Source: Prevotella sp. E13-17 (lineage in GTDB: Bacteria > Bacteroidota > Bacteroidia > Bacteroidales > Bacteroidaceae). From it: 64,000 nt of DNA. Made by a program: the position numbers and the translations under genes. The stretch covers positions 1,302,001 to 1,366,000 of the forward strand of contig NZ_CP091787.1 of NCBI RefSeq assembly GCF_022024035.1. The letters run 5' to 3'. The notes under the pieces are model-generated. The model saw nothing but the letters and a program-made list of their open reading frames with translations. It was not told the origin of the DNA and did not search any database. How positions within the stretch are numbered: position 1 is the first letter of the stretch; every line of letters starts with the position of its first letter. Below are positions 26,545 to 35,709 of the stretch, in pieces.

Positions 26545-27339
26545 ATGAAAATATTAGTTATGGGAGCAGGAAAGATGGGGAGTTTCTTCATCGACCTGCT
26601 GAGCTTCGACCATGAGGTGGCTGTTTTCGAACGCGATGCCAAGCGTATGCGTTTCACTTACAACTGCCAACGGTTTACTACCTACGAGGAAATCAAGGCC
26701 TTCGAGCCGGAATTGCTAATCAATGCAGTGACACTGAAATACACCATTCCTGTGTTTAAAGAGGTGATACCTTATCTGCCCAAAGAGTGCATCATCAGTG
26801 ATATCGCCAGTGTGAAGACAGACCTGAAAGAATTCTATGAACAGACGGGCATGCGCTATGTTTCCACGCACCCCATGTTTGGACCAACGTTTGCCAACCT
26901 GCAGCAACTCTCCGAGGAGAACGCCATCATCATCCAGGAAGGCGACTGCATGGGGCGTTGTTTCTTTAAAGACCTTTACAACAAACTGGGACTCAATATC
27001 TATGAGTACACCTTCGAGCAACACGACAAGACGGTGGCATACTCACTGAGCATACCCTTTGTCTCAACCTTCGTCTTTGCCGCTGTGATGAAGCATCAGG
27101 ATGCACCAGGCACCACTTTCAAGCGACATATGCGCATTGCCAAAGGTGTGCTGAACGAAGATGACTATCTGTTGCAGGAAATACTGTTCAATCCCTATAC
27201 ACACGATCAGGTGGCGCAAATACGCACAGAACTGAAAGAACTGCTTGAGATTATTGATCAGAAAGATGCTGATGGCATGAGGCGCTATCTCAACAAGATT
27301 CGTGATAACGTGCGAAGAGATATCGAGATAAAGCAATAG
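26545..27339 (+). CDS. tyrA: Prephenate dehydrogenase
   Basis: About 264 residues. An N-terminal Rossmann motif (MKILVMGAGKMGSFF), then SDIASVKTDLKEF and STHPMFGPT, are typical TyrA signatures. The C-terminal helical dimerisation domain lacks an ACT domain. It converts prephenate to 4-hydroxyphenylpyruvate with NAD(P). The start at 26545 fits the Rossmann fold; the frame is open five codons earlier. Last gene of the Phe/Tyr operon; the terminator at 27358-27401 follows. Confidence 0.93.
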   Translation: MKILVMGAGKMGSFFIDLLSFDHEVAVFERDAKRMRFTYNCQRFTTYEEIKAFEPELLINAVTLKYTIPVFKEVIPYLPKECIISDIASVKTDLKEFYEQTGMRYVSTHPMFGPTFANLQQLSEENAIIIQEGDCMGRCFFKDLYNKLGLNIYEYTFEQHDKTVAYSLSIPFVSTFVFAAVMKHQDAPGTTFKRHMRIAKGVLNEDDYLLQEILFNPYTHDQVAQIRTELKELLEIIDQKDADGMRRYLNKIRDNVRRDIEIKQ

Positions 27340-27357
27340 TTTTTTTACTCAAAATAG

Positions 27358-27401
27358 AATGAAAGATTCGTCAGGAATATGATGGGTCTTTCATTTTTTT
27401 T
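27358..27401 (+). terminator. Phe/Tyr operon terminator
   Basis: A 9-bp stem AATGAAAGA / TCTTTCATT with a 20-nt loop is followed by a run of eight T. Confidence 0.75.
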
Positions 27402-27403
27402 AG

Positions 27404-27542
27404 TACCTTTGACTGCGTCGCGCTCAGCGCTTTGCGACGCTTATTCGAGTGGAACGAGTCTTAAGAAGGTACTTGCACTCGAAAGAAAAAATAAAAAGCG
27501 AGCTTTTATTTTGTTCTTTGCTCGTTTATTCGTACCTTTGCA
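27404..27542 (+). promoter_or_regulatory. pheT upstream region with two promoter-like boxes
   Basis: A TACCTTTG box at 27404-27411 is followed by an inverted repeat GCGTCGC / GCGACGC. A full promoter lies at 27510-27540 (TTTG 27510-27513, 19-nt spacer, TACCTTTG 27533-27540). An AAAATAAAA / TTTTATTTT palindrome lies around the -33 box. The 33 nt from TTTG onward share 29 positions with the promoter of the AlkD-like gene at 54712-54680. Confidence 0.75.
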
Positions 27543-27574
27543 GCCGAATTCGAATTTAAACAATTGTTTTAGGA

Positions 27575-30022
27575 ATGAATATTTCTTATAAATGGCTGAA
27601 AGAATACGTTGATTTCGACCTTTCGCCGCAGCAGGTATGTGATGCGCTGACCTCTACGGGACTTGAAGTTGACGCTCTTGAAGAAGTGCAATCCATACGT
27701 GGTGGATTGAAAGGGCTTTATGTGGGCAAGGTGCTCACTTGCGAAGCGCATCCTAATTCTGATCACTTACATGTAACAACTGTTGACCTGGGCAAGGGCG
27801 AACCTTCGCAAATCGTGTGTGGAGCCCCCAATGTGGCTGCTGGTCAGAAAGTGATTGTGGCAGACTTGGGGTGTGTGCTCTATGATGGCGACCAGGAGTT
27901 TGTTATCAAGAAATCAAAATTGCGTGGTGTTGAGTCGAACGGCATGATTTGTGCCGAAGATGAAATCGGAATAGGCACCAGTCACGATGGTATCATCGTG
28001 TTGCCAGAGAATGCAGAGGTGGGTACGCCCGCAGCAGAATATTACAATCTGGAGAGTGACTGGCTCATCGAAGTGGATATCACAGCCAACCGTGCTGATG
28101 CGCTCTCGCATTGGGGCGTGGCCCGCGACCTTTATGCTTGGTTGAAGCAGAATGGTTACGAGACAAGCCTGCATCGTCCTGGCGTTGAAGATTTCAAAGT
28201 TGATAATAACGACCTGCCCATTGAGGTGGAAATACAAAACACGGAGGCTTGTAAACGCTATGCCTGCGTGAGCATTTCTGACTGCGAGGTAAAAGAGTCG
28301 CCCGACTGGCTGAAAAATAAGTTGACCACTATAGGTCTTCGTCCTATTAATAATATTGTGGACATCACCAACTATGTGATGATGGCCTATGGTCAGCCTC
28401 TGCATACCTTTGATGCCGATATGGTAAAGGGACATAAGATCGTGGTGAAGACGATGCCTGAGGGAACTCCATTCATCACTCTCGACGGTGAGGAACACAA
28501 ACTTTCTGAGCGTGACTTGGCAATTTGCAATGCTGAAGAACCAATGTGTATCGCTGGCGTGTTCGGCGGAAAGGGAAGTGGAACCTATGAGACCACAAAG
28601 AATGTCGTGTTGGAGAGCGCCTATTTCCATCCCACGTGGATTCGTAAATCGGCTCGCCGTCATGGGCTTTCTACTGATGCCTCGTTCCGTTTTGAGCGTG
28701 GTATTGATCCCAATGGCATTATCTATGCGCTGAAGCAGGCTGCTCTGCTCTGTAAAGAGCTGGCTGGTGGAAAGGTGTCAATGCAGATTTGCGACATTTA
28801 TCCAGAGAAGATAGATAACGCTGTAGTTGACTTGAAGTATAGCTATGTGCACAATCTGGTAGGTAAGGACATACCCGTAGAGACCATCAAGAATATTTGC
28901 GAGACACTGGAGATGAAGGTGCTTGAGGAAACAGTTGAAGGTCTGAAACTGGAGATTCCTGCTTATCGTGTGGACGTGCAGCGCCCCTGCGATGTGGTAG
29001 AAGATATCCTCCGCATCTATGGATATAATAACGTGGAGATTCCCACACAGCTGAAGTCAAGCCTCGTCATTAAGGCAGAAGAAGACCGCAAGCACAAACT
29101 GCAGAATTTGGTTTCTGAGCAGTTGGTGGGTGCTGGTTTCAATGAGATTCTCAACAACTCACTGACCAAGACTGCTTACTATGCTGAGAATGACACGGTG
29201 GTGAAAATTATGAACCCACTGTCAAGTGATCTGGGAGTGATGCGACAGACCTTGCTTTATGGTGGATTGGAGAGCATTGAGCACAACGTGAAGCGTAAGA
29301 ATGCAAACCTGCGTTTCTTTGAGTTTGGCAACTGCTATTTCTACGACCCCGAGAAGCATGACGAGGACAACCCGATGCAGGCCTACAAGGAGGAGAACTT
29401 CATGGGTATCTGGGTGACAGGTAAGCGCGTAGAGGGCTCTTGGGCGCATCCTAACGAGGATAGTACTTACTTTGAACTGGCTGCACACGTGCAGAATATT
29501 CTGAGCCGTATAGGCATGAAACAGGGTCTGATGGTGCAGAAGAAGAGTGAGAATCCTAACTTCTCTGCTGGTATCGTCATAGAGAATCGTGGTGGCAAGA
29601 AACTCATCGAGATGGGCATCCTGTCAAAGAAACTCTTGAAGCAGTTCGACCTGCAGCAGGCTGTTTACTTTGCTGAGCTCAACTGGACACAGCTCATGAA
29701 GGCAACGAAGAAGAATGAGGTGACGTTTACAGAGATTTCTAAGCATCCTGCTGTTAGTCGTGATCTGGCTCTGCTGGTCGATAACGCCGTAGAATTTGCC
29801 CAGATTGAGCAGATAGCTCGTCAGACGGAAAAGAAATTACTGAAGAAAGTGGAGCTCTTCGACGTTTATGAAGGCAAAAATCTGCCAAATGGCAAAAAGT
29901 CTTATGCAGTAAACTTTATTCTTCAGGACACTGAAAAGACTATGAACGACAAGCAGATTGATGCTGTCATGCAGAAGTTGATTGCTCAGCTGAAGAAACA
30001 GTTAAATGCAGAGCTTCGGTAA
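27575..30022 (+). CDS. pheT: Phenylalanyl-tRNA synthetase beta subunit
   Basis: An 815-residue PheT with the expected domain order: N-terminal tRNA-binding (EMAP-like, about 40-150, LKGLYVGKVLTCEAHPNSDHL), B3/B4 editing (about 215-380), B5, the catalytic-like core, and the C-terminal anticodon-binding FDX-ACB domain (about 720-815). It charges tRNA-Phe with PheS, which is not in this window. Its position just after the Phe/Tyr operon, under its own promoter, may be coincidental. Confidence 0.97.
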   Translation: MNISYKWLKEYVDFDLSPQQVCDALTSTGLEVDALEEVQSIRGGLKGLYVGKVLTCEAHPNSDHLHVTTVDLGKGEPSQIVCGAPNVAAGQKVIVADLGCVLYDGDQEFVIKKSKLRGVESNGMICAEDEIGIGTSHDGIIVLPENAEVGTPAAEYYNLESDWLIEVDITANRADALSHWGVARDLYAWLKQNGYETSLHRPGVEDFKVDNNDLPIEVEIQNTEACKRYACVSISDCEVKESPDWLKNKLTTIGLRPINNIVDITNYVMMAYGQPLHTFDADMVKGHKIVVKTMPEGTPFITLDGEEHKLSERDLAICNAEEPMCIAGVFGGKGSGTYETTKNVVLESAYFHPTWIRKSARRHGLSTDASFRFERGIDPNGIIYALKQAALLCKELAGGKVSMQICDIYPEKIDNAVVDLKYSYVHNLVGKDIPVETIKNICETLEMKVLEETVEGLKLEIPAYRVDVQRPCDVVEDILRIYGYNNVEIPTQLKSSLVIKAEEDRKHKLQNLVSEQLVGAGFNEILNNSLTKTAYYAENDTVVKIMNPLSSDLGVMRQTLLYGGLESIEHNVKRKNANLRFFEFGNCYFYDPEKHDEDNPMQAYKEENFMGIWVTGKRVEGSWAHPNEDSTYFELAAHVQNILSRIGMKQGLMVQKKSENPNFSAGIVIENRGGKKLIEMGILSKKLLKQFDLQQAVYFAELNWTQLMKATKKNEVTFTEISKHPAVSRDLALLVDNAVEFAQIEQIARQTEKKLLKKVELFDVYEGKNLPNGKKSYAVNFILQDTEKTMNDKQIDAVMQKLIAQLKKQLNAELR

Positions 30023-30059
30023 TTATCAATTGTCAATTATAAAATATCAATTATAAAAA

Positions 30060-30791
30060 ATGGGAAGAGCATTTGAATATCGTAAAGCTACAAAGCTGAA
30101 GAGATGGGGCCACATGGCCAAGACATTTACTAAGATTGGTAAGCAGATTGCTATCGCTGTAAAGGCTGGTGGTCCTGAGCCCGAGAACAACCCAGCACTG
30201 CGTGCTATCATTGCCAACGCTAAGCGTGAGAACATGCCGAAGGACAATATCGAGCGTGCCATCAAGAATGCAATGGGTAAGGACCAGAGTGACTATAAGG
30301 AGGTGACATATGAGGGATATGGACCTCATGGAATTGCAATCTTTGTGGAGACACTGACCGACAACACCACTCGTACTGTGGGCGACGTTCGTTCGGTGTT
30401 CAACAAGTTCAATGGTAATCTGGGCACTCAAGGATCATTGTCGTTTTTGTTTGACTATAAGAGTGTGTTCACCTTCAAAAAGAAGGATGGATTGGACATG
30501 GACGAGATGATTCTCGATTTGATTGACTATGGTGTAGAGGACGAGTATGACGAGGATGAGGAGGAAAACAGCATTACTATCTATGCTGACCCTTCAAGTT
30601 TCAGCGCCGTGCAGAAACATCTGGAGGAAAATGGCTTCGAAGTTACAGGTGCCGAGTTTACTCGTATTCCTAACGACTTGAAGGAAGTGACACCAGAGGA
30701 GCGCGAAACTATCGATAAGATGATTGAGAAACTTGAGGACTTCGATGACGTTCAGACCGTTTATACCAACATGAAACCTGAGGAGGCATAA
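30060..30791 (+). CDS. yebC: YebC/PmpR-family regulator
   Basis: A 243-residue protein of the YebC family with signature RWGHMAKTFTKIGKQI and NMPKDNIERAIKNA. The family binds DNA, or acts as a translation factor relieving ribosome stalls on proline-type motifs; several members regulate quorum or virulence genes. It follows pheT by 37 bp and is probably co-transcribed. A strong terminator follows. Confidence 0.95.
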   Translation: MGRAFEYRKATKLKRWGHMAKTFTKIGKQIAIAVKAGGPEPENNPALRAIIANAKRENMPKDNIERAIKNAMGKDQSDYKEVTYEGYGPHGIAIFVETLTDNTTRTVGDVRSVFNKFNGNLGTQGSLSFLFDYKSVFTFKKKDGLDMDEMILDLIDYGVEDEYDEDEEENSITIYADPSSFSAVQKHLEENGFEVTGAEFTRIPNDLKEVTPEERETIDKMIEKLEDFDDVQTVYTNMKPEEA

Positions 30792-30807
30792 GTGTTGTGG
30801 TAAGTCC

Positions 30808-30863
30808 ATCAAAAATAGCGGAGCTTCTTTCTTAAAGCTTCGCTATTTTTGATTTGTTTTTAA
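30808..30863 (+). terminator. Rho-independent terminator
   Basis: A near-perfect stem of about 18 bp ATCAAAAATAGCGGAGCTT / AAGCTTCGCTATTTTTGAT followed by TTTGTTTTT. Confidence 0.88.
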
Positions 30864-30965
30864 CGTTATTATGTACGTTCTTTTGTTGAAAACAGACTAT
30901 TTGAAAAAGATTTCGCTGTTATCTTTTGCTATTGCTTGTTTTTGAGGGTTGGCATTGATAATCAG

Positions 30966-31346
30966 TTATTGATAATCTTTCTTAATGATCGTTGTTTCGA
31001 AAAGAATGCTGTCTGGATTGTTCAAATGTCGATAGACGTAGTGGAAACTATAACCCTTTTCACGGTGTACCTTGTATTTGGGTTCTTGTCTTAACTCGTT
31101 GACAAGCGCTTGTCGAAGTTGATTAGTGGGAATGGCAAAGTCACTGATGCGGAAATATTGACTCTGTGTATGTGTGGTTTTGTCGAATACAATGCTGTCA
31201 AGATACATCGTACTTTCTGTATTCAGCGGCATCGGACACTTGGTCTGAGTAAATTCTTTGTTTTCTCGGGCAATACGTTCTTCTAAAGACTCCTGACAAG
31301 ATACGAAGATGATGCTTAAAACAGCAAGTGATAGAATATGCTTCAT
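30966..31346 (-). CDS. Small lipoprotein of unknown function
   Basis: About 126 residues. The signal MKHILSLAVLSIIFVSC ends in a lipobox with Cys 17, indicating lipid anchoring. The mature part has an acidic start (QESLEERIAREN) followed by about 100 residues with alternating polar and aromatic residues, probably one small alpha/beta domain. I do not recognise the family. Start 31346 is preferred because a -7 box TAATTTTG lies at 31384-31377 on the minus strand, overlapping the longer frame. It diverges from lepA. Confidence 0.8.
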   Translation of the reverse strand: MKHILSLAVLSIIFVSCQESLEERIARENKEFTQTKCPMPLNTESTMYLDSIVFDKTTHTQSQYFRISDFAIPTNQLRQALVNELRQEPKYKVHREKGYSFHYVYRHLNNPDSILFETTIIKKDYQ

Positions 31347-31458
31347 ATTTGTAACTGTTTTGATTTTTTTTGATTGCAAAATTACGAAAAAAAAGTAAAA
31401 ATGCGGTTAGTTTGATGTTTTTTTTGTACTTTTGCAGTTTAAAGAGAAGAACATCATA

Positions 31459-33240
31459 ATGAAGAATATCAGAAATTTCTGTATCATCGCACATATAGAC
31501 CACGGTAAATCAACCTTGGCCGACAGATTATTGGAGCGCACAAAGACTATTCAGGTAACAGAAGGACAAATGCTCGACGATATGGATCTTGAGCGCGAAC
31601 GCGGCATAACAATTAAGAGTCATGCCATCCAAATGGAATATGAGCGTGATGGAGAAAAATATATTTTGAATCTGATTGATACTCCGGGACACGTGGATTT
31701 CTCGTATGAGGTGTCAAGAAGCATTGCTGCTTGCGAAGGTGCTTTGCTTGTAGTCGATGCTACACAGGGCGTGCAGGCACAAACAATATCAAACCTCTAT
31801 ATGGCTATTGATAATAATCTGGAGATTATTCCTGTTATCAACAAGATTGATATGCCCAGTGCAATGCCTGATGAGGTCGAGGACGAGATTGTAGATTTGA
31901 TAGGTTGTAATCCTGAAGATATTATTCGAGCCAGTGGAAAGACGGGCGAGGGTGTTGATGATATTCTTAATGCTGTAGTTGATCGTATTCCTCATCCAGA
32001 GGGTGATGAGAAAGCACCGCTGCAAGCTCTGATTTTCGACTCAGTGTTTAATTCTTTTAGAGGTATTATTGCATACTTTAAAATAACAAACGGTGTTATT
32101 CGTAAAGGCGATAAAGTAAAGTTCTTTAATACCGGAATGGAATACGATGCTGACGAGGTGGGCGTCTTGAAGATGGATATGATACCCCGGAATGAGCTGC
32201 GCACTGGCGATGTAGGCTATATCATTAGTGGAATAAAGAATTCGAAGGAAGTGAAGGTGGGTGATACAATCACTCACGTAGAGCGCCCATGTGAGAAAGC
32301 TATTGAAGGATTCCAAGAGGTGAAGCCAATGGTGTTTGCCGGCGTTTATCCTATTGATCCTGCTGACTATGAGAATTTGCGTGCTTCGTTAGAGAAGTTA
32401 CAGTTGAATGATGCCTCGCTGACGTTTCAGCCAGAGTCTTCGGTAGCTTTGGGTTTTGGATTCCGTTGTGGTTTCCTGGGCTTGCTCCACATGGAGATTG
32501 TGCAGGAGCGACTGGATCGTGAGTTTGACATGGATGTCATTACCACGGTGCCAAACGTGTCTTATATGTGTTATACAAAGCAGGGGGAGGTGAAGGAAGT
32601 CCACAATCCATCAGGATTACCCGACCAGACACTTATAGACCATATAGAGGAGCCGTACATCCGTGCTTCTATTATAACGGCAGCAGACTTTATCGGTCCT
32701 ATTATGACGCTATGTCTGGATAAGCGTGGCGAACTGCTTGATCAGCAGTATGTCAGTGGAAATCGTGTAGAGTTGCATTTCATGTTGCCTTTGGGCGAAA
32801 TCGTGATTGACTTCTATGATAAGTTGAAGAGTATCTCTAAAGGATATGCATCTTTCGATTATCATATAGATTCATTCCGTCCATCCAAACTAATCAAACT
32901 TGATATCCTTCTCAATGGCGAACCTGTGGATGCACTTTCGACATTAACTCATCAGGATAATGCAGTGACTTTCGGGCGCCGTATGTGTGAGAAACTGAAA
33001 GAGCTAATTCCGCGTCAGCAGTTCGATATTGCCATACAGGCAGCTATCGGTGCAAAGATTATTGCACGCGAGACAGTTAAGCAAGTCCGTAAGGATGTGC
33101 TGGCCAAGTGTTATGGCGGTGATGTAAGCCGTAAACGTAAGTTGTTGGAAAAGCAGAAACGTGGAAAGAAACGCATGAAGCAAATTGGTAATGTTGAGGT
33201 GCCCCAAAAGGCATTCTTGGCAGTTTTGAAACTAGACTAA
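31459..33240 (+). CDS. lepA: Elongation factor 4 (back-translocating GTPase)
   Basis: About 593 residues, the usual LepA length. GTPase motifs are G1 [10 protein letters not shown]3 DTPGHVDF and G4 NKID. EF-G-like domains III and V and the LepA-specific C-terminal domain ([19 protein letters not shown] region) are present. It acts on stalled or mis-translocated ribosomes and in initiation. A -7 box TACTTTTG at 31427-31434 supports start 31459 rather than the longer frame from 31432. Confidence 0.97.
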   Translation: MKNIRNFCIIAHIDHGKSTLADRLLERTKTIQVTEGQMLDDMDLERERGITIKSHAIQMEYERDGEKYILNLIDTPGHVDFSYEVSRSIAACEGALLVVDATQGVQAQTISNLYMAIDNNLEIIPVINKIDMPSAMPDEVEDEIVDLIGCNPEDIIRASGKTGEGVDDILNAVVDRIPHPEGDEKAPLQALIFDSVFNSFRGIIAYFKITNGVIRKGDKVKFFNTGMEYDADEVGVLKMDMIPRNELRTGDVGYIISGIKNSKEVKVGDTITHVERPCEKAIEGFQEVKPMVFAGVYPIDPADYENLRASLEKLQLNDASLTFQPESSVALGFGFRCGFLGLLHMEIVQERLDREFDMDVITTVPNVSYMCYTKQGEVKEVHNPSGLPDQTLIDHIEEPYIRASIITAADFIGPIMTLCLDKRGELLDQQYVSGNRVELHFMLPLGEIVIDFYDKLKSISKGYASFDYHIDSFRPSKLIKLDILLNGEPVDALSTLTHQDNAVTFGRRMCEKLKELIPRQQFDIAIQAAIGAKIIARETVKQVRKDVLAKCYGGDVSRKRKLLEKQKRGKKRMKQIGNVEVPQKAFLAVLKLD

Positions 33241-33286
33241 AGACAATCTACTAGAACTATAATTAAAGAAAGGAGTAAAAGAAACA

Positions 33287-33889
33287 ATGCCAACGAACCT
33301 AAGTTTAACAACCAGAGACGTAGCCCGCGAGTTAGCGCGTCGTTACAGTACGATGACCCACGATGAACTTGACATCTTGGAGAGTATCCTTGTGCCCATG
33401 AAGTTCTCTAAGGGCGAGAAAATCCTTGATGAAGGGCAAGTGTGCCGCCACATCTTTTGGATCGTAAAAGGTCTTGTGCGTCAGTTCTACTACAAGAATA
33501 ACAAAGAACTGACCGAGTATATGGCTACAGAGAACACCATTTGTATGAGTATTGAGAGCCTGTTTAAAGAGACTCCATCTATGCAGATTATTCAGGCTTT
33601 GGAACCAACAATCATCTTTGCTATCCCGATGCACGAACTGGAGATGGCTGCTATGAAGAGCGTAAACATCCAGATGCTTTATCGAAAGATATTGGAAGAA
33701 TCGCTTATCATCAGTCAACAGCATGCAGACATGTTGCGTTTTGAGAGTGCACAGGATCGCTACCAGAAATTGGTAAAGACAGCCCCTCAATTGGTATTGC
33801 GCGCCCCTTTGGTATATATTGCAAGCTATCTGCAGATGACCCCAGAGACACTGAGTCGAGTAAGAACGGCTACACTGTTGAATGGATAA
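33287..33889 (+). CDS. Crp/Fnr-family transcriptional regulator
   Basis: A 200-residue regulator. A cyclic-nucleotide-binding-like beta barrel (about residues 20-140, KGEKILDEGQVCRHIFWIVKG) precedes a C-terminal winged helix (about 165-197, VYIASYLQMTPETLSRVR). No Cys cluster of FNR type is visible. Such regulators in Bacteroidetes respond to oxidative or nutritional signals. It lies 46 bp behind lepA; co-transcription is possible. The adjacent divergent fatty-acid ligase genes could be targets, but nothing proves this. Confidence 0.88.
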   Translation: MPTNLSLTTRDVARELARRYSTMTHDELDILESILVPMKFSKGEKILDEGQVCRHIFWIVKGLVRQFYYKNNKELTEYMATENTICMSIESLFKETPSMQIIQALEPTIIFAIPMHELEMAAMKSVNIQMLYRKILEESLIISQQHADMLRFESAQDRYQKLVKTAPQLVLRAPLVYIASYLQMTPETLSRVRTATLLNG

Positions 33890-33942
33890 GTGCCAGCAGA
33901 CTGAAAGATACGTATAATCAAAGAAAGATAGCAGAGTCCAAT

Positions 33943-34000
33943 CATAAAAGCATAAGCCGCGAAAGTTTACTATGACTATCGCGGCTTATGCTTTTTTATG
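33943..34000. terminator. Bidirectional terminator
   Basis: A 17-bp perfect stem AAAAGCATAAGCCGCGA / TCGCGGCTTATGCTTTT with a 16-nt loop and A/T runs on both sides separates the convergent Crp-type and ligase genes. Confidence 0.92.
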
Positions 34001-34038
34001 AGTGAGAAGGCGTCAATTCCACGTGGTTACGCTGTCTC

Positions 34039-35700
34039 TTATTTGTAAAGGTATCGTTTGATACTCTTTTTAGGCGTCTTTTCAAATTCCTCTTCTCGTA
34101 TTTCTACTTCTGAAATCTTCTCGTAGGCAGGCAGCTGTTCATTGAGGGTTTGACGATTTTGTTCCATAATTCCCATCAGGTCCTCCTTCGTAAAGTTCAT
34201 TGCCTTTGCCTCTTCCAAGTCTGGGTGTATCAATGCTACCAACTTAGTATCGCGTTGTACTACAATGCTCTCTACCACCATGGTCATGGAGTTCAACTTG
34301 TCTTCAATCTCCTCTGGGTAGATGTTTTGACCGTTAGCACCCAGCAGCATGTTCTTTGAGCGTCCGTTGATAAAGACATTGCCTTCATAATCCATTGTGC
34401 CCAGATCACCAGTGTGGTACCAACCATCCTTGTCGATGGTCTCAGCTGTTGCCTCAGGATTCTTATAGTAGCCAAGCATCACATTCAGTCCTCGAGCCAA
34501 TATCTCGCCAGGGATGTGTTCCGGGTCGGGTGAGTCAATCTTCACTTCCATGTGGAGCACAGCTTTGCCGCATGAACCCGGTTTGAAGTCGTGGAAATCT
34601 TCGTAGCAGATGATGGGCGCACATTCTGTAGCACCATATCCTACGGTGTAGGGGAAGTTGATGCGCTTCAAGAACTGCTCTACTTCCTGATTGAAAGCAG
34701 CACCTCCAATGATAACCTCATACATTTCACCACCAAAGGCCTTCAACACTTCTTTGCAGATCATGTCACGCACTTTAGTTGAGATGATAGGCATTTGTAG
34801 CAGCAAGCGCATGCGGTTGTTCTGAATCTTGGGGAATACCTTCTTACGAATAATCTTCTCGATGACCAATGGTACAGCAATAATAATCTTCGGCTTGACA
34901 TCAGCAAAGGCCTGTGCGATAATGGCGGGCGAAGGTGTGCGGTTCAGATAGAACACATGACAACCATGCAGAAATTCGAATAAGAATTCAAAAGCCATGC
35001 CATACATGTGGGCCATTGGCAGGATAGAGATGATGTTATCGCCCTTTTTTATGGTGTTGCCAAGAACGTTCTCTGCAAAATCGTAGTTAGACCATACGGC
35101 GCGATAGGGTATCATTACACCTTTAGAGAAGCCTGTGGTACCGCTGGTATAGTTGATAAGTGCCAACTCGTCTCCATTCTCCTCATGATAATAGTGAACA
35201 TGTTCTTTACGGAAATACTTTGGAAATTTCTGTCCGTAGAGTGCGTTCAGATTCTCGCGGGCATAGGTCAGCTTTTCAGAGCGCGATACAATGAGCGAGT
35301 AGTCGGTGTTTCGAATGATGCCTTCCAATCCGGGCATCTGCTCTGGATCGATAGTTCCAGCCACATGATCACCGGCAAACAGCAGTTTTGCATCCGAGTG
35401 ATTCACTATGTTATGAATCTGGTCTGGCATGAACTCGTGCAGAATGGGTACTGCTATTGCACCATAGGTTAGTGTGGCAAGGAAAGCCACTGCCCACTGA
35501 CTGCTGTTGCGGCCGCAGAGCGCAATCTTGTCACCCTTCTTGACACCAGAGTTCTCAAATAGTATATGTACCTTTTCAATTTTACGAGCGACGTCATGAT
35601 ATTGCAGCGTCTGACCCTTATAGTCAGTAAGTGCATCAAGATCCCAATTGTCAAGGATGCTTTTTTCAATGAGTTCGTTAAAACTTGGTATGTGTTCCAT
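34039..35700 (-). CDS. AMP-forming acyl-CoA/acid ligase (paralogue 2)
   Basis: A 553-residue ANL-superfamily enzyme. The P-loop-like motif is NYTSGTTGFSKGVM, with GYGATECAP, the hinge GWYHTGDLG and the catalytic Lys near the C-terminus in TPKKSIKRYLYK. Long-chain fatty acid CoA ligase is the best guess; it adenylates and thioesterifies acids at the membrane. It is clearly paralogous to the gene 9 bp upstream (35710-37365) and probably arose by tandem duplication. Confidence 0.9.
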   Translation of the reverse strand: MEHIPSFNELIEKSILDNWDLDALTDYKGQTLQYHDVARKIEKVHILFENSGVKKGDKIALCGRNSSQWAVAFLATLTYGAIAVPILHEFMPDQIHNIVNHSDAKLLFAGDHVAGTIDPEQMPGLEGIIRNTDYSLIVSRSEKLTYARENLNALYGQKFPKYFRKEHVHYYHEENGDELALINYTSGTTGFSKGVMIPYRAVWSNYDFAENVLGNTIKKGDNIISILPMAHMYGMAFEFLFEFLHGCHVFYLNRTPSPAIIAQAFADVKPKIIIAVPLVIEKIIRKKVFPKIQNNRMRLLLQMPIISTKVRDMICKEVLKAFGGEMYEVIIGGAAFNQEVEQFLKRINFPYTVGYGATECAPIICYEDFHDFKPGSCGKAVLHMEVKIDSPDPEHIPGEILARGLNVMLGYYKNPEATAETIDKDGWYHTGDLGTMDYEGNVFINGRSKNMLLGANGQNIYPEEIEDKLNSMTMVVESIVVQRDTKLVALIHPDLEEAKAMNFTKEDLMGIMEQNRQTLNEQLPAYEKISEVEIREEEFEKTPKKSIKRYLYK

Positions 35701-35709
35701 AATTGTATT